Made by a program: the position numbers and the translations under genes. Shown here in pieces: positions 1 through 5,938 of a stretch of 8,766 nucleotides of DNA (position 1 is the first letter of the stretch; each line of letters begins with the position of its first letter). Source of the DNA: Phycisphaerales bacterium (GTDB lineage Bacteria; Planctomycetota; Phycisphaerae; Tepidisphaerales; Tepidisphaeraceae); the NCBI GenBank assembly GCA_028288775.1, contig JAQGHP010000707.1, forward strand, positions 1 through 8,766, written 5' to 3'. The notes under the pieces were generated by a model. The model had not been told where the DNA came from. It saw nothing but the letters and a program-made list of their open reading frames with translations, and made no database searches.

Positions 1-74
1 AGCGGCTCGTCCATCAGGTTCACGTCCATCGTGCCGGCGATCGCGTACCCCACCACCAGCGGCGGGCTGGCCAG
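1..74 (-). pseudogene. acnA: In-frame continuation of aconitase beyond the stop, running off the window
   Basis: Reading the minus strand past the TAA at 75-77 in the same frame gives LASPPLVVGYAIAG and then TMDVNLMDEPL, with no further stop before the window edge. This is the standard AcnA sequence that joins the catalytic core to the linker before the C-terminal swivel domain. The coding frame is therefore intact and only one codon is aberrant. Changing position 75 alone from T to G or A would restore Tyr (TAC or TAT). Two GTG codons at 51-56 could in principle allow reinitiation, but no ribosome binding site is visible before them. Confidence 0.88.
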
Positions 75-1880
75 TTAGTTGGCCTTCACGTGCGGATTGA
101 TGCGGCCTTCGAAATTGCGGTTGCCCGAAAGCACAGCGCAGACCACCAAATCGCTCTTCTCGACCGCGCCGGCGATGGCGTCGGGGAGCGGGCCGCTGTT
201 GCCGATGCAGGTCATGCAGCCGTAACCGGTCGTCTGGAAACCAAGCTGGTCGAGGTACGGAGTAAGGCCAGCCTTGTTGAAATAATCCGTCACCACGCGG
301 CTGCCGGGCGAGAGGCTCGTCTTCACGTAGGGCTTGACCGACAGGCCCTTCTCCACCGCCTTCTTCGCCAGGAGCCCCGCGGCGATCATCACCGATGGGT
401 TGCTGGTGTTGGTGCAGCTGGTGATGGCCGCGATGACGACGTCGCCGTGCGTGAGCTTCACCCACTGGTCTTCCATGGCGGCGATGGCCGTGTCCTTCTT
501 ACTCTTCAGGTGCTCGGTGGTCGCAGCTTCCTTCCCTTCCTCGGCCTTCTCCACTGCGGCAACGGCCGCCTCGTCGTCCCCGCGATTCTCGGCTTGCTGC
601 ATCTTCGCCTGCGTGGTGCTGACGGGCGCTTCCGCCGACCAGCGGTCCAATCGCGGCGTTACGGACTGGCCGACCGATTTCTTGAACACGTCCACCAATG
701 CCGATTCGAATGCCTGCTTCACGCCGCGAAGCTCCATGCGGTCCTGCGGGCGGCGCGGGCCGGCGACGCTGGGATTTACGGTCGCCAGATCCAGTTCCAG
801 TTCTTCGGTAAACTTGGGCGAGACCTTGCTGCTACGCCAAAGTCCCTGCTCCTTTGAGTATCGCTCCACCAGGTCGATGTGCGCCGCCTCGCGGCCGGTG
901 AGGCGCAGGTAATCGAGCGTCTGGTTGTCCACGGGGAAGAAGCCCATCGTCGCGCCGTACTCGGGGGCCATGTTGGCGATCGTCGCGCGGTCGGCGACGG
1001 TCATGTTCTCCAGGCCTTCGCCATGGAACTCGACGAACTTTTCCACGACGCCGTGGCTGCGGAGGATCTGCGTGATGACCAGCACGAGGTCGGTCGCGGT
1101 CGCCCCTTCGGGTAGCGCACCCTTAAGCTTGAACCCGACGACCGGCGGCGTGACCATGTAGATCGGCTGCCCGAGCATGCATGCCTCGGCCTCGATCCCG
1201 CCGACGCCCCAGCCGACCACGCCCAGGCCGTTGATCATCGTGGTATGGCTGTCGGTGCCGACGAGGCTGTCGGGCAGCGCGACCCCCTCCTTCACCATGA
1301 CGACCTTTGCCAGATATTCGAGGTTCACCTGGTGAACGATGCCGGTTGCCGGGGGGACGACGCTGAAGTTGTGGAAGGCCTTCTGGCCCCATTTCAGGAA
1401 CTCGTAGCGCTCGCGGTTGCGCTCGAATTCCTTCTGGACGTTGAACCCGAGGGCGGCGGCGGAGCCGAACTCGTCCACCTGCACCGAGTGGTCGATGACC
1501 AGGTCCACGGGGACGAGCGGATTGATTTTCTGCGGGTCACCGCCGGCCCGTTTCATGGCCGAGCGCATCGCCGCCAGGTCCACCACCGCGGGCACGCCGG
1601 TGAAATCCTGGAGGATCACGCGTGCGGGCTTGAAGGGAAGCTCGCCGCGGGAAACGCTCTTGGCGTCCCAAGCGGCCAGGCCGCGAACGTCCTTCTCCGT
1701 AACCTGGAAATTGTCGAGATTGCGCAGGCAGCTTTCGAGCAATACCTTGATGGAGAAGGGCAGGCTGGCAATGTCGCCCAACCCCGCCTCGGCGAGGCGG
1801 TTAAGGCGGTAGATTGTCACGTTACCGGCTTTGGAGGAAAGCTTTGCTACGGCACCGAACGGATCGTTGAGTGTGGCCAT
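75..1880 (-). CDS. acnA: Aconitate hydratase A, ended early by an in-frame TAA
   Basis: Aconitase interconverts citrate and isocitrate in the cytoplasmic TCA cycle using a [4Fe-4S] cluster. The 601 readable residues carry the AcnA hallmarks in order: QDFTGVPAVVDLA (91-103), VIDHSV (128-133), GTDSHTT (208-214), and the cluster cysteines C489 (TSCTNTSNP), C555 and C558 (GYGCMTC). The spacing of 66 and then 3 residues matches E. coli AcnA as I recall it. Family members are about 890-900 residues. Here the frame stops after HVKAN, exactly where AcnA proteins have Tyr or Trp followed by LASPPLVV, and that sequence does follow in frame. The product would keep the cluster ligands but lose the C-terminal swivel domain, which carries substrate-binding residues. 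It could be a pseudogene, a sequencing error or a readthrough case. Residues about 420-468 are an Ala/Glu/Lys-rich insertion absent from typical AcnA. The ATG at 1880 gives the expected N-terminus, but no strong Shine-Dalgarno precedes it. Confidence 0.93.
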   Translation of the reverse strand: MATLNDPFGAVAKLSSKAGNVTIYRLNRLAEAGLGDIASLPFSIKVLLESCLRNLDNFQVTEKDVRGLAAWDAKSVSRGELPFKPARVILQDFTGVPAVVDLAAMRSAMKRAGGDPQKINPLVPVDLVIDHSVQVDEFGSAAALGFNVQKEFERNRERYEFLKWGQKAFHNFSVVPPATGIVHQVNLEYLAKVVMVKEGVALPDSLVGTDSHTTMINGLGVVGWGVGGIEAEACMLGQPIYMVTPPVVGFKLKGALPEGATATDLVLVITQILRSHGVVEKFVEFHGEGLENMTVADRATIANMAPEYGATMGFFPVDNQTLDYLRLTGREAAHIDLVERYSKEQGLWRSSKVSPKFTEELELDLATVNPSVAGPRRPQDRMELRGVKQAFESALVDVFKKSVGQSVTPRLDRWSAEAPVSTTQAKMQQAENRGDDEAAVAAVEKAEEGKEAATTEHLKSKKDTAIAAMEDQWVKLTHGDVVIAAITSCTNTSNPSVMIAAGLLAKKAVEKGLSVKPYVKTSLSPGSRVVTDYFNKAGLTPYLDQLGFQTTGYGCMTCIGNSGPLPDAIAGAVEKSDLVVCAVLSGNRNFEGRINPHVKAN

Positions 1881-1929
1881 GATTCGAAGTTTTTCTGTAA
1901 CTACCCGGGAAACGGGCGTGCCCTTCGCC

Positions 1930-1945
1930 CATCGCGCTCGCGATG
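1930..1945. promoter_or_regulatory. 7-bp inverted repeat in the aconitase leader
   Basis: CATCGCG-CT-CGCGATG forms perfect 7-bp arms with a 2-nt centre. It lies about 50-65 nt upstream of the aconitase ATG and downstream of the candidate promoter at 1968-1996. That position would suit an operator or a leader structure. No regulator is identified, and a chance palindrome in GC-rich DNA is possible. Confidence 0.3.
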
Positions 1946-1967
1946 AAGCGATTGAACAAAGCTCCCG

Positions 1968-1996
1968 ATTCTATGCGCGGGTCGCACGTGCCACAA
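1968..1996 (-). promoter_or_regulatory. Candidate sigma70-type promoter for aconitase
   Basis: On the minus strand, TTGTGG (1991-1996) is followed after 17 nt by TAGAAT (1968-1973). The -10 element matches TATAAT at 5 of 6 positions and the -35 element matches at 3 of 6. It lies between the terminator of the upstream gene and the aconitase start, leaving a leader of about 80 nt. It was found by eye and is only moderately specific. Confidence 0.35.
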
Positions 1997-2010
1997 GTTA
2001 CGCAACGGAT

Positions 2011-2059
2011 GGGCGGACGGGGCGCAAAAGGCAAGCCGCCCGAACTGCGGGCGGCTTGC
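2011..2059 (-). terminator. Intrinsic terminator of the small secreted protein gene
   Basis: A perfect 12-bp GC-rich stem (2031-2042 with 2048-2059) has a 5-nt loop at 2043-2047. On the minus strand it is followed by CTTTTG, a short U-tract. It sits about 40 nt past the stop codon at 2101. It separates that gene from aconitase, which implies that aconitase has its own promoter. Confidence 0.65.
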
Positions 2060-2100
2060 TTAAGTTCGCGTGATTACGGAGTAGCCGTCGTAACTTGTTG

Positions 2101-2469
2101 TTACTTCTTGTCCGTCTTGTCCGAAGCCCCGGCCTTCGGGTCGGCCTTGGCCGGCGCGGTCGAGGCGGCGACGATCGTGGCGAGCTTGTCGGCCACCGTC
2201 ACCTCGATCAGCGTGCCCTCTTTAATGTCATCGAGCTTGCCGTCCTTGCCGTCGATGGTGACCTTCGTCTTGTCGTCCGTGGCGACCTCGTACTCCTTGC
2301 CCTTGCCCTGTTTGCCGGCCTTGTACACTAAATTCTTGCCGTCAACCTTGACGAAATGGCCGGCATGCTTGCCGTCCTTGGGCGTATTCTTAGTTGTGTC
2401 CGCGGCATGCACGAAGCTCGAGAACCCGAGGAAACCCACCAGCGCGAACAGCGCGATTACGTACTTCAT
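2101..2469 (-). CDS. Small secreted beta-rich protein (DUF5666-like)
   Basis: This is a 122-residue precursor. The N-terminus, MKYVIALFALVGFLGFSSFVHA, is a clear Sec signal peptide with likely cleavage after VHA (residue 22). The mature part from about 37 to 102 alternates short beta strands with Gly/Asp/Lys turns (KVDGKNLVYK, TKVTIDGK, EGTLIEVTVADKLATIVA). This pattern recalls the DUF5666-like small beta barrels common in planctomycetes. The tail from 103 to 122 is Ala/Lys/Asp-rich and probably disordered. The frame is open upstream to 2628, but the ATG at 2469 is preferred. It has AAGGAG about 8 nt upstream and places the signal peptide at the N-terminus. The mature protein is very lysine-rich and highly charged, and has no cysteine or catalytic motif. 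It is probably periplasmic or extracytoplasmic with a structural or binding role, but the function is unknown. Confidence 0.8.
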   Translation of the reverse strand: MKYVIALFALVGFLGFSSFVHAADTTKNTPKDGKHAGHFVKVDGKNLVYKAGKQGKGKEYEVATDDKTKVTIDGKDGKLDDIKEGTLIEVTVADKLATIVAASTAPAKADPKAGASDKTDKK

Positions 2470-2646
2470 TGCGTCGTCTCCTTGCCGCGGGAAAGCGGCA
2501 GATAGATTTGTCGAAAGTCCCCCGTATCGCGGCCCGCGACTCGCGAGCCCGCCCGACCGGAGCGTCCAGATTACTATAACGACAGACTCTTCAATTTGTT
2601 GCGTAGCGAACGTATTTGCGACAGGCAACGAAGATCAGAATCAGTT
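2470..2646. other. Intergenic leader and promoter region of the small secreted protein gene
   Basis: Together with the repeat at 2647-2780 this makes a 330-nt gap without a gene. Upstream of the ATG at 2469 the minus strand has a strong Shine-Dalgarno (AAGGAG). An AT-rich patch at 2569-2600 contains TTGAAG and TATAGT, but their 10-nt spacing does not suit a sigma70 promoter, so I do not call one. I see no coding potential here. Confidence 0.5.
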
Positions 2647-2780
2647 AACCGCCAAGGCGCCAAGACGCCGAGGGAATACGGAAGGAAGGCAGAAGGCGAT
2701 CTAAAGAGCGGCCGCCCTTCCTATGCAACCCGTTGCATCTTCTGAACTTGGCGTCTTGGCGTCTTGGCGCCTTGGCGGTT
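2647..2780. repeat. Inverted-repeat element with perfect 23-bp arms and nested hairpins
   Basis: The left arm (2647-2669) and right arm (2758-2780) are perfect reverse complements over 23 bp. Both arms are built from an octamer: CTTGGCGN occurs four times in tandem at 2747-2778, and its complement NCGCCAAG occurs about three times at 2649-2672. Two further hairpins lie inside: AGGAAGG (2683-2689) pairs with CCTTCCT (2716-2722), and ATGCAAC-CC-GTTGCAT lies at 2723-2738. The right arm starts about 20 nt past the ispH stop codon, so transcripts of ispH would run straight into it and it may act as a terminator. No target-site duplication is visible at the ends. The octamer resembles CGCCAAG-type dispersed repeats that I recall from several bacterial phyla. 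A MITE-like or REP-like element is the best guess. Confidence 0.7.
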
Positions 2781-2799
2781 CAACTCGGTTCTAACGTGA

Positions 2800-3741
2800 T
2801 CAAGACGCGATCACCGCCAGCCGTTTGAGCGACTTGGGCGGCTCGAATGACACATCTTCCTGCACCACCGTTCGCAGCTCAATCTCTCCGCCGAAATCAT
2901 GCTTGAGCCTGTCCAACAGGGCCTGCACGAGATGTTCCGGGGCAGACGCCCCGGCAGTCACCATGACGGTCGTGACGCCCTCGAACCATTCCCGCTCCAG
3001 CTCGGACTGGTCGTCGATCAGGTAGGCCGACTTGCCCATCTCCCGCGCCGTCTCGACCAGCCGCAGGGAGTTCGAGCTATTCTTGCTCCCGATCACGAGC
3101 ACCAAATCCGCCTCCTCCCCAAGCTCCGACACGGCGTTCTGCCGATTGGTCGTGGCGTAACAAATGTCTTCCTTCGGCGGCGCTTTGATGTTCGGGAACT
3201 TCGCCTTCAGTGCCGCGATAATCCGCGTCGCATCGAAAATGCTCAGCGTTGTCTGCGTCACAAACGCGACCTTATTCGGATCCTTCACCTGAACCTTCTC
3301 CACGTCCTCCGGCGACTCGACCACGATAATATTTTCCGGCGACTCCCCCACCGTCCCAATCGCTTCATCATGCTTGCGATGCCCGATAAAGAGGATCGTG
3401 TACCCGTCCCGCGCGAATCGGATGACCTCGAGGTGAACCTTGGTTACCAGCGGGCAGGTCGCATCGACCTCAACCAAACGGCGGCTCTTAGCTTCCTGTC
3501 GCACCGCAGGGGAAATGCCATGCGCGCTGTAGATCACCAGCCCGCCCTCCGGCACCTCGTTGATGCTGTCCACAAACGTGACGCCCCGCTCGCGGAAGCC
3601 ATCGACCACGTGCCGGTTATGCACGATCTCATGGAACACGTAGACCGGCGGGCCCTTGAGCTGGAGGACCTGATCCACCACGTCGATGGCCATATTGACG
3701 CCGGCACAAAACCCGCGGGGATTGGCGAGAAGGATTTTCAT
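2800..3741 (-). CDS. ispH: 4-hydroxy-3-methylbut-2-enyl diphosphate reductase (IspH/LytB)
   Basis: IspH catalyses the last step of the cytoplasmic MEP pathway. It reduces HMBPP to isopentenyl and dimethylallyl diphosphate with a [4Fe-4S] cluster. The 313-residue product has the usual length for the family. All three cluster cysteines are present: C12 (PRGFCAGV), C96 (DATCPLV) and C194 (ICYATTNRQ). Other family motifs seen are EIVHN (38-42), YSAHG (71-75), GHRKHDE (120-126, with H124 and E126) and GSKNSSNSLRLVE (218-230), as well as TAGASAPEH near the C-terminus. The ATG at 3741 was chosen because it gives the canonical MKILLANPRGFCAGV start. The frame is open to 3789, but the extra 16 residues are not family-like and overlap a leader hairpin. 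The Shine-Dalgarno is weak. The gene appears to stand alone, with the inverted-repeat element just downstream. Confidence 0.97.
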   Translation of the reverse strand: MKILLANPRGFCAGVNMAIDVVDQVLQLKGPPVYVFHEIVHNRHVVDGFRERGVTFVDSINEVPEGGLVIYSAHGISPAVRQEAKSRRLVEVDATCPLVTKVHLEVIRFARDGYTILFIGHRKHDEAIGTVGESPENIIVVESPEDVEKVQVKDPNKVAFVTQTTLSIFDATRIIAALKAKFPNIKAPPKEDICYATTNRQNAVSELGEEADLVLVIGSKNSSNSLRLVETAREMGKSAYLIDDQSELEREWFEGVTTVMVTAGASAPEHLVQALLDRLKHDFGGEIELRTVVQEDVSFEPPKSLKRLAVIAS

Positions 3742-3760
3742 AAGCGTCTCAAAAGCTGGT

Positions 3761-3777
3761 ACGGGCGCCCCGCCCGT
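3761..3777 (-). promoter_or_regulatory. GC-rich hairpin in the ispH leader
   Basis: ACGGGCG-CCC-CGCCCGT forms perfect 7-bp arms with a 3-nt loop. It lies about 20 nt before the ispH ATG. It would fold in the 5' untranslated region. It resembles ACGGGCG/CGCCCGT-type dispersed repeats that I recall from planctomycete-like genomes, so it may be either regulatory or a repeat remnant. Confidence 0.45.
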
Positions 3778-3802
3778 GGCTTCGTCCAAAAAGGACTGAT
3801 TA

Positions 3803-3832
3803 ACAATATCGTGATTTTAGGGCCGGCGTCCA
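3803..3832 (-). promoter_or_regulatory. Candidate promoter for ispH
   Basis: On the minus strand TGGACG (3827-3832) is followed after 18 nt by TATTGT (3803-3808). Each hexamer matches the sigma70 consensus at 4 of 6 positions. Transcription would begin near 3796, giving a leader of about 55 nt that contains the hairpin at 3761-3777. This fits a translation start at 3741 better than one at 3789. The evidence is weak and by eye only. Confidence 0.3.
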
Positions 3833-3910
3833 CAGGTGCGGTTTATCGCTATTCCTCGAGTGAGCGTTCTAATCCCAGATTGCCGCGGACCCGCAGACAA
3901 CCGAGCCCGT

Positions 3911-4039
3911 CTAATCAAGAGAAAACCCCCGGCGGTCGGCCTTGGGTGAGCGGCGACCTACGATGAGGCCCATTACGAATCCGATGAAGCCAAAAACCAG
4001 TGCGATGGCTGCAAACAGGACGTAGGCGAACGCTTCCAT
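3911..4039 (-). CDS. Small single-pass membrane protein, 42 residues
   Basis: A short open frame starts at ATG 4039 and ends at TAG 3911-3913. It encodes MEAFAYVLFAAIALVFGFIG followed by FVMGLIVGRRSPKADRRGFSLD. Residues about 4-28 form one hydrophobic transmembrane helix with several glycines. The segment after it starts with RR and is rich in Arg/Lys, so the positive-inside rule predicts a cytoplasmic C-terminus. AGGA lies 8-11 nt before the ATG, a well-placed ribosome binding site. The overlapping 73-residue frame at 3973-4194 has no such features. The gene lies 169 nt upstream of ispH on the same strand and is divergent from the DUF1015 gene. I do not recognise a family. Such small proteins often modulate a larger membrane complex, but nothing nearby names a partner. 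Confidence 0.55.
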   Translation of the reverse strand: MEAFAYVLFAAIALVFGFIGFVMGLIVGRRSPKADRRGFSLD

Positions 4040-4284
4040 CCCCTCATCCTACCGCGTAGATTCGGTTTCGCCGAATGTTCGTCGCGAATACCGGAATGTT
4101 CGGGGGAGCCGAACCTGCATGGGATTACGCGACACTCCAACTCAAAATCGGCGGCCGCGTCTGAACCCATGCCTCCGACAATCCAACCGCTCACCGCCGC
4201 GGCAAAGCCGCTTCCGCATCAATTCGACCGCCTCATTGACGTGACATCAGTCCTGCGACGGCATCCAAGGGACTGCCCATAATT
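4040..4284. other. Divergent intergenic region with small hairpins
   Basis: This stretch lies between the 42-residue membrane protein (minus) and the DUF1015 promoter (plus). Two hairpins share the same arm: TTCGG-TTTCG-CCGAA (4061-4075) and GTTCGG-GGGAG-CCGAAC (4098-4114). The octamer AATGTTCG occurs twice (near 4074 and 4095). A palindromic GCGGCCGC is at 4151-4158. The region could hold leader structures or operator sites for the small membrane gene. I see no convincing coding sequence on either strand; the 73-residue minus-strand frame here has no coding signal of its own. Confidence 0.4.
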
Positions 4285-4312
4285 TTGACCTTTCCCCTCC
4301 CTCCCGTATTCT
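4285..4312 (+). promoter_or_regulatory. Candidate sigma70 promoter for the DUF1015 gene
   Basis: TTGACC (4285-4290, 5 of 6 matches) is followed after 16 nt by TATTCT (4307-4312, 4 of 6 matches). It lies just upstream of the DUF1015 gene, in the right orientation. Transcription would begin near 4319, leaving a leader of about 78 nt before the GTG start. This is the best promoter match in the window, though by eye only. Confidence 0.5.
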
Positions 4313-4396
4313 TCACGCTCCGGTTGATTCCAAAGTTCGCGGCGCATGAAATTTACCGCGCGAACCCGCCGCCCCCCTTTTCCGAGAGGACCCTCC

Positions 4397-5695
4397 GTGG
4401 CATCCATTCGTCCGTTCGCGGGCATTCATTTTCCCAAGGGCTCGGATGTCTCGAATCTGATCGCCCCGCCGTACGATGTTCTCGATGAGGCGGGGAAGGC
4501 CAGGTTTCAGGCGAAGCACCCGCACAACGTGGTCACGATCGATCTGCCGCACCTTCCCCCCAAAACCGTCGGCCCCGATGCCGTCTACGGCAGCGCCGCC
4601 AGCACGCTCCAAGCCTGGCTGCACACCGGCGTCCTCAAGAAAGACGACCGCCGGGCGCTTTACCCGTACGCGCAGACGTTCGAGCACGCCGGCCGCACGG
4701 TGCATCGCCGGGGGTTCATCGCGCTGGTCAAACTTTCCCCCTTCGGCGAAGGCCACGTGGTGCCCCACGAGAAGACCTATGCCGCCCCAATTGAAGATCG
4801 CCTGAAGCTCATGCGCGCCACCGGCACGCAGCTTTCGCCGATCTTCGGACTCTTCAGTGATCCGCGGAACGAGGTCACCGGCCTGCTCTATCACAACGCC
4901 GGTCGCCCCGAACTCACCGGCACGCTCGACGGCGTAAAAAACGATCTCTGGAGCGTGATCGATGCGGAGGTGGAAAATCAGGTGATCGACCTCATGGGCC
5001 ATAAGCCCGTGTACATCGCGGACGGGCATCACCGGTATACGACTGCCCTGCAATACCAGAAAGAAGTCGCCGCCGCGCATGGCGGAAAGCTGCCGCCCGA
5101 TCACCCGGCGAACTACTGCATGTTCGTCCTCGTCGGCATGCAGGACCCGGGCCTGCTTATCCTCCCCACCCACCGCCTCATCGGCGGCCTGACCAACTTC
5201 TCCATCGAAGCCTTCCGCTCCGCCCTCTCCGCAAACTTCGAGCTGGTCGAAATGGCCGTCGGCCCCGACCACATGACCGAGGCGGTCGATCAGCTCGCCC
5301 ACGGCTCTCCCCACGTGTTCGGCCTCTACGACGGCAAAACCCACCGCCTGTTCTCGCTGAAACTCAGGAACCTCGACATCCTGAAGGCCTACGAGCCCAA
5401 CCAAAGCGATTCCTGGCGAAAGCTCGACGTCGCGATCCTCCAGCGTTATCTGCTCGACGAAATCCTGCAACCGAAGTTCGCCGGCGGAAAAGAGCTGACC
5501 AAAGGCTACACCGCCTACGCCAACGAAGTCGCCGGGCAGGTGGACGGCAACAAATACCAACTCGCCCTGCTCCTCCGCCCCACGCCCCTGCACGCCTTGG
5601 AAGAGCTAGGCAAGCACAACGAAGTGATGCCGCAAAAGAGCACGTTCTTCTTCCCGAAGCTGGCGACAGGGATGGTGATGTATCCGTTGGGGTGA
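4397..5695 (+). CDS. DUF1015 family protein (COG4198 type)
   Basis: This 432-residue protein belongs to the widespread DUF1015 family. It shows the family's N-terminus (ASIRPFAGIHF), APPYDV (23-28), HEKT followed by EDRLKLMRATGTQLSPIFGLF (from 124), and the signature ADGHHRYTTAL with DGHHRY at 209-214. Family members are soluble and probably enzymatic. The DGHHR motif recalls the ParB/sulfiredoxin-like fold, in which free-serine kinases are known, so a small-molecule kinase role is possible but is inference. GTG at 4397 is preferred over ATG at 4346. GAGAGGA lies 6 nt before the GTG, and the family usually begins one or two residues before the IRPF-like motif. The 17 extra residues from the ATG are Arg/Pro-rich and have no ribosome binding site. 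The gene has its own candidate promoter at 4285-4312. It is divergent from the small membrane gene and convergent with the PEP-CTERM gene. Confidence 0.9.
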   Translation: MASIRPFAGIHFPKGSDVSNLIAPPYDVLDEAGKARFQAKHPHNVVTIDLPHLPPKTVGPDAVYGSAASTLQAWLHTGVLKKDDRRALYPYAQTFEHAGRTVHRRGFIALVKLSPFGEGHVVPHEKTYAAPIEDRLKLMRATGTQLSPIFGLFSDPRNEVTGLLYHNAGRPELTGTLDGVKNDLWSVIDAEVENQVIDLMGHKPVYIADGHHRYTTALQYQKEVAAAHGGKLPPDHPANYCMFVLVGMQDPGLLILPTHRLIGGLTNFSIEAFRSALSANFELVEMAVGPDHMTEAVDQLAHGSPHVFGLYDGKTHRLFSLKLRNLDILKAYEPNQSDSWRKLDVAILQRYLLDEILQPKFAGGKELTKGYTAYANEVAGQVDGNKYQLALLLRPTPLHALEELGKHNEVMPQKSTFFFPKLATGMVMYPLG

Positions 5696-5846
5696 GCGCT
5701 GTCCTTACCACATCGCCCGCGCTGGACGCCGGTCCCCCCTTTCTTCCGATGGCCGCTCAAAAGTCGCTTCGCGATTTCGCGATTCTACCAGCCATGCCCC
5801 ATCCGTTCCGGTCTTCCTATCTCCCATGGCCAACGTTCATCCCACC

Positions 5847-5887
5847 AAACAAAAAGAGACGGTCACCGGTGAACGCACGGGTGACCG
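5847..5887 (-). terminator. Intrinsic terminator of the PEP-CTERM gene
   Basis: An 8-bp stem, CGGTCACC (5860-5867) with GGTGACCG (5880-5887), encloses a 12-nt loop. On the minus strand it is followed by TCTCTTTTTGTTT (5847-5859). It lies 51 nt beyond the stop codon of the PEP-CTERM gene. There is no T-tract on the plus side, so it would not serve the convergent DUF1015 gene. I saw no strong terminator for DUF1015 in 5696-5846, only a weak 4-bp GGAC/GTCC hairpin at 5724-5735. Confidence 0.75.
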
Positions 5888-5938
5888 CCTCCTGCATGTT
5901 TGCTCTGCGTCAAAAACCCCTGCGAGAACCCGCGACTC

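Noticed and set aside
75..77. Recoding of the aconitase stop as selenocysteine or pyrrolysine
   Set aside because: Those use UGA and UAG. This codon is UAA and the expected residue is an ordinary aromatic, so error, mutation or simple readthrough is more likely.
1245..1946. Plus-strand open frame of 233 residues antisense to aconitase
   Set aside because: It is the complement of conserved aconitase codons, with no recognisable motif or ribosome binding site.
2470..2628. N-terminal extension of the small secreted protein (53 more residues)
   Set aside because: It would bury the signal peptide, and the ATG at 2469 has a strong Shine-Dalgarno.
2747..2778. Tandem octamers as a CRISPR array
   Set aside because: The units are 8 nt, contiguous and without spacers, and no cas gene is nearby.
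2899..3966. Plus-strand open frame of 355 residues antisense to ispH
   Set aside because: The opposite strand encodes a complete IspH with all catalytic residues. The antisense frame is Arg/His/Leu-rich and without a domain.
3973..4194. Minus-strand open frame of 73 residues
   Set aside because: It overlaps the 42-residue membrane protein in another register and has neither hydrophobic pattern, domain nor ribosome binding site.
4313..5593. Long minus-strand open frame of 426 residues opposite the DUF1015 gene
   Set aside because: It lies fully antisense to a family-recognisable gene. Its sequence is Gly/Val/Arg-rich with no domain, and it is a by-product of high third-position GC.
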